From: a virus
Length of the DNA: 60,026 nt
IMG/VR virus record: IMGVR_UViG_3300009448_000013
Coordinates: 1 to 60,026 of that record
Direction: 5' to 3' (one strand)
The position numbers were made by a program, and so were the translations under genes. The notes beneath the pieces were generated by a model that ran no database searches, was not told the origin of the DNA, and was given only the letters and a program-made list of their open reading frames with translations. Positions 43,293-50,912 of the stretch are shown piece after piece; the stretch's first letter is position 1, and each line of letters begins with the position of its first letter.

Positions 43293-44914
43293 TGGCAAAC
43301 GCGCTGTTCACAATCAACGACGACGCCGACGACGACGGTTACGACGCGACGCCATCCGAGGTGCTCGCGCTGCGGCTCAAGACGTTGCCGCCGGCCGGCG
43401 TCACGAGCGTGCGGTTCCAGATTTGGGACCCCGACGACTTCGACGAGACGCTCGACCCGATCCGCAACCCGCCGCGGCAGAGCAAGGGCGCGCCGCTCCT
43501 CGAGCTCGACAATGGCGTCGCCACGGGCACGAGCCTCTCGCCGGTCGCCATCGACGGCGAGGTCGAGCTCACGCTCGAGGCGAACGTGTTCGTCGCCTAC
43601 ATCATTCGGTGCGTCGTGAACAACGGCATGACGACGCTCGCCGATGGCCGCGTCGTCGTCGACCGGTCGCTGATTCACGAGCGCATGGTCGTCGTGCGCG
43701 AAAACGGCGTGCGCCCGATTGTGGCGACCGAAACCACGCAATACGAGCCCGACGGCTGGGCAGGCGCCTACAACGAGGGCGGGGGCCCGGCTGGCGACGA
43801 CGGCGGGTTTGGCGGCGCGATGTCGATCCCATACGTGTTCAGCACGACGACGACCGACACCGACCCGGGCGCGACGTTCATTCGGCTCGGCAATGCAACG
43901 CAAAACCTGTCGACCGTGATGCGCGCCGATCTGCTCGACGCGAACAACGTCGACGTGACGGCGCTGCTCGCGACGTTCGACGACTCCGCTGCCGGCGTCA
44001 AAGGCATCGCTCGGCTCGTGCATCGCGACGACGACAGTAAGCACCTGCTGTTTTACGTCACCGCGCTGTCGAGCCCGGCGGGATATCGCAACATCACGAT
44101 CGTGCCGATCGGCAGTTCGAGCGCGAGCCCGTTCGTCAACGGCGATCCGGTGGTTCTGTGCTTTGACCCGATGGGCGGCCCCGCCACGATCGGCAAATTC
44201 GACCCGACCGCAGCCGGCGCGATATTCACGTGCAATTTCGATTCGACGCTCATCGACGAGACGAATGCGAACAACCTCGTCGTCGACGCGGGCACCGTCG
44301 ACTTTTGCGAGGGCTGGCCCGGGCGGACGTTCGTGTATGTCGAGACGACCGGGCGCCTGCGCGTGGCAGCAACGCCGGCGCCTGCGGTGCTGCGGCAAGC
44401 GGGCGAGCTCACGATCCATTCGCTCGTTCTGCCCGACGAGGACCCGACCGCCGAGCGCGTGCTCGTCATGTGCGGCGCCGGCGGCGTCGACACCGACACG
44501 GCGAACAACACGCTCTATCAGCAGTCGATCCAAAACGTCGCCGCGCCGCTCTTGCAGCTGCGTGCGTTTCACGAGGAGGCCGCGGGCGCGAACGTCAGTT
44601 ACAACGTGTCGGTGCGCGATCAACGGGCGCGCGTGCCGGTGCTGTGGACTCAGGTTCGGCGGATCTCGGCGGGGCAGGCGTTCTACCAAAACTATGTCAA
44701 CGGCCGCCCTGCAGGCGCCGAGTCGGGGGGGCTCGTGCCGCCCACGGGCGGCGGAAACGCGGTGTTCGTCGTCGCCGCGGCTGGCTCGGGATCGACCGCC
44801 GGGCAGCGCCGAATCATCGGCGGGCAGCAACTCATCGCCGCGGCTCAAACGGCCGCGCAAGTGCTGGCGGTGCACAACCGAGTGATGGGGCCCGCTTTCG
44901 GTTTTTTAGTCTAG
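43292..44914 (+). CDS. Tail fibre/adhesin, unshifted product
   Basis: 540 residues from ATG 43292. N-terminal Ig-like strands (LRLKTLPPAGVTSVRFQIWD), a middle domain with YVFSTTTTDTDPGATFIRLG and a C-terminal domain (CNFDSTLIDETNANNLVVDA, GELTIHSLVLPDEDPTAERV, LQLRAFHEEAAGANVSYNVS) that looks like a concanavalin/LamG sandwich. It ends GFLV at a TAG immediately after TTTTTTA (44902-44908), an in-frame slippery heptamer. The following frame continues without a start, so this is the short form of a two-product gene. Confidence 0.7.
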   Translation: MANALFTINDDADDDGYDATPSEVLALRLKTLPPAGVTSVRFQIWDPDDFDETLDPIRNPPRQSKGAPLLELDNGVATGTSLSPVAIDGEVELTLEANVFVAYIIRCVVNNGMTTLADGRVVVDRSLIHERMVVVRENGVRPIVATETTQYEPDGWAGAYNEGGGPAGDDGGFGGAMSIPYVFSTTTTDTDPGATFIRLGNATQNLSTVMRADLLDANNVDVTALLATFDDSAAGVKGIARLVHRDDDSKHLLFYVTALSSPAGYRNITIVPIGSSSASPFVNGDPVVLCFDPMGGPATIGKFDPTAAGAIFTCNFDSTLIDETNANNLVVDAGTVDFCEGWPGRTFVYVETTGRLRVAATPAPAVLRQAGELTIHSLVLPDEDPTAERVLVMCGAGGVDTDTANNTLYQQSIQNVAAPLLQLRAFHEEAAGANVSYNVSVRDQRARVPVLWTQVRRISAGQAFYQNYVNGRPAGAESGGLVPPTGGGNAVFVVAAAGSGSTAGQRRIIGGQQLIAAAQTAAQVLAVHNRVMGPAFGFLV

Positions 44915-44941
44915 GCCCGTTCCAGCAATCGCTGGACGGGC
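44902..44941 (+). promoter_or_regulatory. -1 ribosomal frameshift signal (T TTT TTA plus stem-loop)
   Basis: The heptamer T-TTT-TTA lies in the correct phase (codons GGT TTT TTA GTC TAG). After a six-base spacer comes a stem of 11 pairs with one bulged T: 44915-44919 and 44921-44926 pair with 44931-44941 (GCCCG, TCCAGC / GCTGGACGGGC), loop AATC. This is the classic arrangement of a -1 signal. Confidence 0.75.
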
Positions 44942-46290
44942 TGCACAGCCACAACGACCAAGAGCAACCAGGCCCGCTCGTCGACGCGCTCGCTCTCGGG
45001 TTCGCGTCGATCGAGGTCGACGTGCACCTGACCGGCGGCGAAATCCGCGCGACGCACAGCTTGCCCGGCACCGCCGGCGTCACGCTCACGTCGCTTTACC
45101 TCGCGCCGCTCGCCGCGATGGATCCCGACGAGCATCCCGCGATGCTTTGCATTGACCTGAAAACGTCGCCGAGCGACGCCCTGTTCACGGCGTGCGTGGC
45201 AGCCATCGCGGCCCACGCCACGTTCAACGACGGGCACGTGCAGTTCGTGTTCACGGGCAATCGCCCCGTCGCGCCGACGGCGCACCCCGCGCACGTCGTG
45301 TTTGGCAGCGGCGGCGGGCCCGTGGCGGCGGCGCTCGTCGACGCCGAGGTCGCCGTCGTCGAGGTCGATTACACGTCGTTTTCGACCTGGAATGGCGTGG
45401 CTCCGATCCCCGACGCCACCAAGCGCACGCTCGTGCAGCTCGCCGACATGGCGCACCGCGCGGGCAAAATGCTGCGCGTCTATTTTGGCCCGGCGACGGT
45501 CACGGCGTGGAACGAGTTCCGCGACGCCGGCGTCGACTTGATCCAGCCCGGCGGGCAACACCCACCGGGTTTCGATAACATCGACCTGCTCGCGCTTTGG
45601 TTCGCCGGGGGGTGGATATTCGACGGCGAGAACGACGGCGTTTCGATCGGCGACGTGTACGACTTCGAGCGCACCGACTCGTTCTCGCTCTCGGGACGGT
45701 TCAACTCGTCGTCGGCAACCACCCAAAACCTCATCGGCAAGACGAGCACGGATACGACGGCGCGCGGCTACATCGTCCAGCTTCGCAGCGACGGCGCGGT
45801 AGGCTTTCAGCTGAACAACGACGTCGCCAGCGGCGTCAATTCGCTCGCTGTGCGAACCACGTCGACCGCGTTCGCCGACGGCCGCGAACACCATTTTCTC
45901 ATCACCTACAACGGCACGAGCGCGCCCGGCGGGGTGGTGATCTACATCGACGGCCAGGCCGAGGCCTTGACGACGATCAACAATTCGCTGTCCGCCACGA
46001 CCGTGCAGAACGATCCGCTCGTGCTCGGAAACCGGCAGGATGGCGCGCGCGCGCTCGCCGGCAGCCTGCGCGAGGTCGCGGTGTGGACGGGTGTCCTCTC
46101 GGCGCTCGACGCGGCAGAGATTCACGACGCGACAGATCTGGACAGCGTTGCCGCCGGCCCTAGCCTGCTGAGCTGGTGGCGCTTTGACGACGACGACCAG
46201 GCCATCGCGAGCGGCGTCGTCGACCAGGGTGGCGGCGGCTTTCACGGCACGCCGTTCGGCGGGCTCGAACCGACGCCGCCCCGCGTCTGA
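44908..46290 (+). CDS. Frameshift extension of the fibre: GDPD/PLC-like plus LamG-like domains
   Basis: 460 residues reached only by the -1 shift (whole product 999). No ATG, GTG or TTG precedes its first conserved motif. LHSHNDQEQPGPLVDALALG, then FASIEVDVHLTGGEIRATHS and LYLAPLAAM match the AIM6/GDPD-PLC-like TIM barrel, with the H-S-H-N-D catalytic region, E-x-D metal ligands and a second His. About 225 residues later a LamG-type sandwich follows (FSLSGRFNSSSATTQNLIGK, HHFLITYNGTSAPGGVVIYI, LVLGNRQDGARALAGSLREV). It would add a lipid- or teichoic-type phosphodiester hydrolase and a sugar-binding domain to some fibres. Confidence 0.7.
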   Translation, partial: SLGPFQQSLDGLHSHNDQEQPGPLVDALALGFASIEVDVHLTGGEIRATHSLPGTAGVTLTSLYLAPLAAMDPDEHPAMLCIDLKTSPSDALFTACVAAIAAHATFNDGHVQFVFTGNRPVAPTAHPAHVVFGSGGGPVAAALVDAEVAVVEVDYTSFSTWNGVAPIPDATKRTLVQLADMAHRAGKMLRVYFGPATVTAWNEFRDAGVDLIQPGGQHPPGFDNIDLLALWFAGGWIFDGENDGVSIGDVYDFERTDSFSLSGRFNSSSATTQNLIGKTSTDTTARGYIVQLRSDGAVGFQLNNDVASGVNSLAVRTTSTAFADGREHHFLITYNGTSAPGGVVIYIDGQAEALTTINNSLSATTVQNDPLVLGNRQDGARALAGSLREVAVWTGVLSALDAAEIHDATDLDSVAAGPSLLSWWRFDDDDQAIASGVVDQGGGGFHGTPFGGLEPTPPRV

Positions 46291-46332
46291 AAAACCCTCA
46301 AGTTCCCCGGGCACAATCCGTTCATGTTCGAC
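46291..46332 (+). promoter_or_regulatory. Leaderless-type promoter element (copy 3)
   Basis: CCCTCAAG (TCAAG from 46298) and GTTCAT from 46320 are 22 bases apart. ATG 46333 is 13 bases after that G. It decides the start of the next gene (46333 rather than 46324) and marks it as an independently expressed cassette within the late region. Confidence 0.55.
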
Positions 46333-47058
46333 ATGAACGGATTGCTGATTGCCCTCGTCGTGCTGCTCACTGCGGTTAACGCGTCCGCTGCCCCAAAGGG
46401 GCACAGCCACAACGACTACGGGCGCGCGGCGCCGCTCGCCGAGGCCATCGCCGCCGGCGTCGCCTCGATCGAGGTCGACCTCGTGTATTCCGCCGGCAGG
46501 CTGCTCGTGTGCCACACGGCCCGAGAATGCTCGCCCGAGCGGACGCTAGAAACACTCTACCTAGCGCCGCTCGCTGCGCTCGGCGCCGACCGCCCCGCTC
46601 GCCTCACGCTGCAGATCGAAACCAAGGTGACGCACCCGAGCCTCGCCGGCGTCGCGATCCCGGGCGTCTTTCACGGCGTGCTCGCGGCGTTCGCGGCGCG
46701 CCCCGAGCTCGCCTCGTGGGTCGATGTCGTATTCATCGGGCAGCAATACTACCCGCCGCCCGCGCCCACGCCGGCGGGGTTCTCGTTTCGCGCCGACCCC
46801 GACACGGGTCTCGTGTCCGTTGAATGGCCGTTTGCGTGGGAGGGGCATGGCGATATGCCCGCCGCCGATAGGAGCGCACTCGAGCGTCTCGTCGACGACG
46901 CGCACTCGAGGGGCGCCCGGCTGCAGCTCTCGACGCACCCGATCGAGCTGTCGGGCGACGTCGTCGCCGTGTGGGATGCTCTCGCCGACGCTGGCGTCGA
47001 CACCATCAGCACCGACGATCCGTTGCTGTTCGCCGCTTGGCGCGCCCAAACGTTCTGA
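46333..47058 (+). CDS. Secreted GDPD/PLC-like phosphodiesterase
   Basis: 241 residues from ATG 46333, set by the upstream promoter; ATG 46324 would add three residues. MNGLLIALVVLLTAVNASAA is a signal peptide. Mature start KGHSHNDYGRAAPLAEAIAA, then GVASIEVDLVYSAGRLLVCH and ERTLETLYLAPLAALG parallel the barrel fused to the fibre upstream. A C-terminal ISTDDPLLFAAWR completes the barrel as in AIM6-type proteins. It would act in the periplasm or outside, on phosphodiesters of lipids or polymers. Its monocistronic control suggests a moron expressed apart from the virion genes. Confidence 0.7.
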   Translation: MNGLLIALVVLLTAVNASAAPKGHSHNDYGRAAPLAEAIAAGVASIEVDLVYSAGRLLVCHTARECSPERTLETLYLAPLAALGADRPARLTLQIETKVTHPSLAGVAIPGVFHGVLAAFAARPELASWVDVVFIGQQYYPPPAPTPAGFSFRADPDTGLVSVEWPFAWEGHGDMPAADRSALERLVDDAHSRGARLQLSTHPIELSGDVVAVWDALADAGVDTISTDDPLLFAAWRAQTF

Positions 47059-47201
47059 GCTCTGCTATCGTCTCACTTGCCCGGTCGCCGATCGGGGTCG
47101 AGGTGCACTGTCGTCGGTCAGAGGCATCTCGTTCGGAGTGGCGTCGAGCGTGCCTGCTTGCCGTTTCACTCACTGCAAGGCGACCGGGCAATGTAACGCC
47201 C

Positions 47202-47546
47202 ATGTCTGGATCCCTTTACGTCGGAGCTGCCGCCCCCGTCTCGACGACGTTCGACGTCACGAGCTCGGGCGCGCCGTTTGACCTGTCGGCGATCACGAGC
47301 GCGCGGCTGCTCGTGCGGTTCGCAAACGGCGTCACGGCCACCTGGGCGGCCACCGTGGGGCCTGTTCCCCCCGACGTGGCCGAGACGGCGACGCGTGCGC
47401 GTCTCACTCGCGTGCACGCCGCGGGCGACATCCCGGTGGGCGCCGAGGGCACGGCCCGCATTCGTGCCGACATCACGCTCGACGGCGTCGCCGAGCCGGT
47501 GCGCACGCGGTGGCGAGCGGTGGAAGTGATGCGCGAGGGGGTGTGA
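47202..47546 (+). CDS. Small beta-rich virion protein
   Basis: 114 residues from ATG 47202. MSGSLYVGAAAPVSTTFDVT, then FDLSAITSARLLVRFANGVT and GTARIRADITLDGVAEPVRT fit the BppU-N/upper-baseplate type domain of phages. The 143 bases upstream (47059-47201) show no gene. TGATG overlap with the next micro-gene. Confidence 0.55.
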   Translation: MSGSLYVGAAAPVSTTFDVTSSGAPFDLSAITSARLLVRFANGVTATWAATVGPVPPDVAETATRARLTRVHAAGDIPVGAEGTARIRADITLDGVAEPVRTRWRAVEVMREGV

Positions 47547-47671
47547 TGGATCCCGTCACGGCCGAGCTCGTCGAGGGCGCGTCGCTGTCGGGCCCGCTCG
47601 TTGAATCGGTGCAACTCACGGCCGAGCTCGTCGAGGGCGCTCACCTCACGGCCGAGGTGATAGCCGACTGA
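47546..47671 (+). CDS. 41-residue repeat protein
   Basis: ATG overlaps the previous stop. The sequence repeats TAELVEGA(S/H)L twice and ends LTAEVIAD, a short beta-strand repeat. Comparable repeat micro-proteins accompany baseplate or fibre genes in other phages. Function unknown. The reading frame is supported by the in-phase repeat. Confidence 0.5.
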   Translation: MDPVTAELVEGASLSGPLVESVQLTAELVEGAHLTAEVIAD

Positions 47672-47695
47672 ACGCGCGAGGGGTACACTCGGGGC

Positions 47696-47962
47696 ATGAT
47701 CCATTGGCTCGCCCTGCTCGTGCTCGCTCTGCTCGGTGTGTTCGCTGCTTGCTCGGCAGCCATCCCGGACGTGCAGCAACACATCGTGCTCGTGTGCGAG
47801 GGCACGTCGCAATCGGTTGCCGACGACATCGGGCCCGAGATGCGCAAGTTGCTCGTCGCCGCGTGCGTCGAGTCGGTCGAGCGAGCTCTCGCCGACGTCG
47901 TCGCGGGCGTGCCGCCCGGGCCCGCGTCGCCACTGCAGCTCGGCGACGCGGGGCCGCCATGA
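47696..47962 (+). CDS. Small putative lipoprotein of the lysis block
   Basis: 88 residues. MIHWLALLVLALLGVFAACS is a lipoprotein signal (FAAC, Cys at about 19). The mature 70 residues hold VCEGTSQ and AACVESVERALADV and a Pro/Gly-rich end. It could be an outer-membrane spanin-like partner, given the neighbouring amidase, but no Rz1 signature is seen. ATGA overlap with the next gene. Confidence 0.55.
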   Translation: MIHWLALLVLALLGVFAACSAAIPDVQQHIVLVCEGTSQSVADDIGPEMRKLLVAACVESVERALADVVAGVPPGPASPLQLGDAGPP

Positions 47963-48381
47963 GTGATCGCATCGAGGTGCAGTGGTGCACGACGTGCGGC
48001 GCGCGATTCACTGCTGAGGAAATCGCCGATGCGAGCGGCTGCCCCAAGTGCGACACGAAAGGCGTGCCGTGCGGAGCCGATCGCGACCTGGTCGTCGAAA
48101 TCAACTGGCACGAGCTCAGGGTGCTCGGCATTTGGGCGAGCAATTGGGCGCACCGGGCCGACGTCGACAAAAGCGGAGAGGACGCTCTGCGCGGCATTCT
48201 CTCGCGGCTCGAGCGAGCGTTTCCCCATCTACCCCCGCTCACGCTCGGGGGTGAAGTGCGGCAAATTCGCCAAAGCGTTGTCCTCGCCGAGGTGTCGACG
48301 AACATTCCCGGCGAGGGCGTCGTCGTCGTGCACGGCCCGGGCGCCGTTGGCCACGGTCGCCGACGTGAGGTGACGCCATGA
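47959..48381 (+). CDS. Zinc-ribbon hypothetical protein
   Basis: 140 residues. WCTTCGARFTAEEIADASGC with PKCDTKGVPC forms an N-terminal zinc ribbon. INWHELRVLGIWASNWAHRA is a widely seen phage motif ('W.EL..L..WA..WA'), followed by a helical and beta C-terminus. Function unknown; position in the lysis block may be incidental. Confidence 0.6.
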   Translation: MSDRIEVQWCTTCGARFTAEEIADASGCPKCDTKGVPCGADRDLVVEINWHELRVLGIWASNWAHRADVDKSGEDALRGILSRLERAFPHLPPLTLGGEVRQIRQSVVLAEVSTNIPGEGVVVVHGPGAVGHGRRREVTP

Positions 48382-48956
48382 CGGCCGCGTTCAAGCTGCG
48401 CCTGCCTCACCTCGTCGTGCCGGCGACGAACTGGCAAAAGAACGTCGGGCCCGTCAAGAAACGGCACCTCGTGATCCACGTCATGCAGGCGCCCGAGAAA
48501 GACGGGACGGCGATGGCGGTCGCGAACTATTTCGCGCGACAGAAGACAACCGACAAGGTCAGAACGAGCGCGCACTATTGCGTCGACTCGCGCACGATCG
48601 TTCAGTGCGTCGCGCCCGAGCGCATCGCGTGGCACGCGCCGGGGTGCAACTCGACCGGCATCGGCCTCGAGCTTTCCGGCTACGTGAGCCAAACCAAAAC
48701 GCAATGGCTCGACGAGTTCGGTAAGAAAATGCTCGCGCTCGCAGCGCCACTCGCCGCCGAGCTCTGCCAGCACTTTCAGATCCCGGTCGAGTTCGTCGAC
48801 GAGGAAGGCTTGATCGCGGGGCACGCCGGCATCACGACGCACGCCAAGGTTTCGCTCGCGTTCAAAAAGTCGACCCACACGGATCCGGGCCCGGGGTTTC
48901 CGATGACCGAGTTCCTCGACATGATCCGGGTGCACACCGATGCCGGGCGGGCGTGA
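48378..48956 (+). CDS. Endolysin: N-acetylmuramoyl-L-alanine amidase (Amidase_2)
   Basis: 192 residues, ATGA overlap. Zinc ligands of the PGRP/amidase_2 fold: His34 (LVIHVMQ), a middle SAHYCVD (His66) and HTDPGPGFP (His and Asp, about 167-169). WHAPGCNSTGIGLELSGYVS is the usual substrate groove. It cuts between muramic acid and the peptide. No signal peptide, so a holin or other release is needed. Confidence 0.85.
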   Translation: MTAAFKLRLPHLVVPATNWQKNVGPVKKRHLVIHVMQAPEKDGTAMAVANYFARQKTTDKVRTSAHYCVDSRTIVQCVAPERIAWHAPGCNSTGIGLELSGYVSQTKTQWLDEFGKKMLALAAPLAAELCQHFQIPVEFVDEEGLIAGHAGITTHAKVSLAFKKSTHTDPGPGFPMTEFLDMIRVHTDAGRA

Positions 48957-49327
48957 AGTTCCGGGCCGTGGCGCTCGTCGCCGTCACTTGCGCCTCGTGG
49001 GCGGCGGTGGCGATTGCGCAGGCGGCAGCGGCCTCGGCGGCGCCGACGTTAGCGTCGTCCAGCGGCGACCCGATCAATGCGCTATGGTCCCTACTCGGGT
49101 CGAGCCCGACGGCGTTCGTGCTGTGGCAGTGGGCGAAGGGCGAACAGAAGGATCGGCGCGATGCAGTCTCGAAAATGGTGCACCTGTTCGAGGCGGACGT
49201 GGAGCACAAGGTGACGGTGCGAGAGCGTCTGAAAGGCCAGGACGACGCCCTGGCCAAGACGCTGGAAGTCTTGCAACGGATCGAGCGCTCGCTCGGCTCT
49301 CGATTCCCCGGGAGACCGGGCGCGTGA
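48953..49327 (+). CDS. Possible holin (two hydrophobic segments)
   Basis: 124 residues, GTG start. Segments at about 5-25 (AVALVAVTCASWAAVAIAQA) and about 43-60 (ALWSLLGSSPTAFVLWQWA) are followed by a charged coiled coil (RDAVSKMVHLFEADVEHKVT). Two membrane helices next to an amidase fit a class-II holin, though the first could be a cleaved signal. Assignment by place and shape. Confidence 0.45.
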   Translation: MKFRAVALVAVTCASWAAVAIAQAAAASAAPTLASSSGDPINALWSLLGSSPTAFVLWQWAKGEQKDRRDAVSKMVHLFEADVEHKVTVRERLKGQDDALAKTLEVLQRIERSLGSRFPGRPGA

Positions 49328-49536
49328 TTCTCCGGCTGCTCGCGCAGCTGTTCAATCGGGCGCCAAAATCCTCGCCCCTGCCGGCGAGCGAGGCCGAGCG
49401 CCGCATGAACAATGCGCTGCGCCGAACGCAAAACGAGACCCGAGCTCTCGCGCACGACGGCGTCGAGCTCGCGCAACGGATCCGGCGCAATAGCGCGGCC
49501 GGGCACAACGTGTTCAGGGGAAAGCCGACGACATGA
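49324..49536 (+). CDS. Small basic protein of the lysis block
   Basis: 70 residues, GTG start in a GTGA overlap. A short hydrophobic N-terminus (VILRLLAQLF) and a helical basic body (AERRMNNALRRTQNETRALA). It may be a spanin-like or regulatory component; no evidence beyond context. Confidence 0.45.
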   Translation: MILRLLAQLFNRAPKSSPLPASEAERRMNNALRRTQNETRALAHDGVELAQRIRRNSAAGHNVFRGKPTT

Positions 49537-49961
49537 CCGAACCGATCCCGCTCAGCGAGCGGCCGCCGCTCACGCCGCTACAGCGCGAGATCGTCGCGAG
49601 CGCCGTCGACGGGCTCGCCCCCGTCGTGCAGGCCGCCCTCGTGCAGGCCCTCGCCCCCGTCGTCACGACGTGGGACGCGCGCAGCAGCGACATGCTCGAC
49701 GTGCTCGCCGAGGCGGGCGACACCCGGCGGCAGGTGCGCGTCGCGGCCAACACCATCAAGCTCGCGGGCTGGCTCGGGGTGCTCGCCCTCGTCGGCGGCA
49801 TCCTCGGCGTGTACGGCGTGCTCGAGCGCGAGCGGGACGAGCGGCGCAAGTTCCGCGAGGTCGAGCAGCTGCGCCGCGAGGATGCCGCCGAGCTCGTCGT
49901 CGTGCGGCTGCGGGCCGAGGCTCGGCGCATCGAGGCGACCTGCGCCAAGGCCGCCCAGTGA
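49533..49961 (+). CDS. Membrane protein with C-terminal coiled coil
   Basis: 142 residues, ATGA overlap. One membrane helix (GWLGVLALVGGILGVYGVL, about 79-97) is followed by an extended charged coiled coil (ERERDERRKFREVEQLRRED). This shape suits an inner-membrane spanin or a pinholin-like protein in the lysis block. GTGA overlap with the lysozyme-like gene. Confidence 0.5.
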   Translation: MTEPIPLSERPPLTPLQREIVASAVDGLAPVVQAALVQALAPVVTTWDARSSDMLDVLAEAGDTRRQVRVAANTIKLAGWLGVLALVGGILGVYGVLERERDERRKFREVEQLRREDAAELVVVRLRAEARRIEATCAKAAQ

Positions 49962-50527
49962 GCACCCTTGCCCCGTGGCTGCTCTCGCTGGCCCTCACCT
50001 GGCCGTCGCCCCCCTCCCACGTCGAGCCCGCCGAGGAACGGCGCGAACGGCTCGCCGTGGCCGCCGGGGCGCTCGCGTGGGCGGTCGACCGCGCCGTGAT
50101 GACGGGGGCGCTGCCGGGCAGGGAACGGCGATTGTGGGCCGCCCTGGCCTTGGCAACCGTGCGCCGCGAGTCGGGCAACCTGGATCGGGGGGTGCACTCG
50201 GGCCGTCGACTCGGCGACCGGGGCCGCTCGATCTGCTTTGGCCAAATCAACCGGGGTAACGTCCCGGCCTACGGCGGCGCCGACAGCTCGTGGCGGTCGC
50301 TCGCCGGCGTGGGCGACGACGCCTCGCGGCGGTGCGCGTGGGCGGTCGTGTCGACGCTGGCCCGGGCTCGCGACTACTGCCTGCGCAAGGCGGCCGCCTC
50401 CGAGCTGCACGGCGCCGTTCTGAGCGTGTACCTGCGGGGCCACGGCTGCCGGGTGAACCGCGAGGGACGCGTGCGGCTCGCCCTCGCCCGGCAGTCCCTC
50501 GCGACGCTCGCCTCCATGGGCGACTAG
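49958..50527 (+). CDS. Secreted lysozyme-like/lytic transglycosylase
   Basis: 189 residues from GTG 49958. The N-terminus (LAPWLLSLALTWPSPPSHVE) is a signal-like segment. TVRRESGNLDRGVHSGRRLG with Glu71, then SICFGQINRGNVPAYG match the catalytic Glu and G-x-x-Q-I strand of SLT/lysozyme-like folds. CLRKAAASELHGAVLSVYLR follows. It would cut glycan strands, a second lytic activity beside the amidase. Its TAG overlaps the stop of the convergent methyltransferase half. Confidence 0.65.
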   Translation: MSTLAPWLLSLALTWPSPPSHVEPAEERRERLAVAAGALAWAVDRAVMTGALPGRERRLWAALALATVRRESGNLDRGVHSGRRLGDRGRSICFGQINRGNVPAYGGADSSWRSLAGVGDDASRRCAWAVVSTLARARDYCLRKAAASELHGAVLSVYLRGHGCRVNREGRVRLALARQSLATLASMGD

Positions 50528-50912
50528 GCGATCGGTACTGAATCGACGACGTCGCCCGGCGCCGGCAGCGACCCGTTCGCCGCCCGCCAGCAACGCGTTA
50601 CCATCTCGGAGCCCGGGAACTTGTCGACGAGCTCGTCGCCGGCGGCCATGCCGAGCAGTTCGAACAACCAGGTGCAGAACTTTCGAGGCTTGCGGCCAGG
50701 AAGCGAGCTGCCGCCCTTGCGTGCGTTCGGCGTCAGGATCCAGTCGCGCCGCCCGGGCTGGCACCGTCGAGCCGGCTTGTATAAGACGGGCTCCCACGCG
50801 TTATGCGTGCCTCGCGTTTTGCCCGACACGCCGTGAGGCTTCACCCACGAGGCCGTGCGCACGTCCTCGATGCCGAGCTCGTTGACGAGCCCGAACACTT
50901 GACGACGCTGCC
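50524..50912 (-). pseudogene. DNA adenine methyltransferase-like gene, C-terminal half (minus strand)
   Basis: From about GTG 50898 the frame reads VFGLVNELGIEDVRTASWVK, PHGVSGKTRGTHNAWEPVLY, GRRDWILTPNARKGGSSLPG and RKPRKFCTWLFELLGMAAGD to a TAG at 50524. This is the second half of the DPPY-type phage methylase family (WVKPH, WEP, GRKP, LFELLG, ELVDKFPGSE). It lacks the DPPF half, which is at 8583-8864 on the plus strand. At the shared GGCAGCG the two halves are one base out of frame, so an indel near the junction or a slightly different crossover is needed. Confidence 0.72.

Larger units (their letters stand above)
8868..50905. other. Segment inverted relative to two split genes
   Basis: Both ends of this 42-kb block interrupt genes. 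The methyltransferase N-half (left of the left end, plus) matches a C-half inside the right end (minus). Gene X N-half (inside the left end, minus) matches a C-half right of the right end (plus). Inverting the block reunites both pairs. The ends share GGCAGCG-W-CGT in inverted orientation (8861-8871 and 50912-50902). It is either a real inversion isomer or an assembly inversion. Confidence 0.75.

Noticed and set aside
44915-44941. Hairpin after the fibre gene read as a terminator
   Set aside because: The T run lies before the stem, not after it, and the next frame is coding without a start; a frameshift signal explains both.
46324-46332. ATG 46324 as start of the secreted phosphodiesterase
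   Set aside because: It lies inside the -10-like GTTCATG; the conserved 13-base spacing points to ATG 46333, and the signal peptide is more regular from there.
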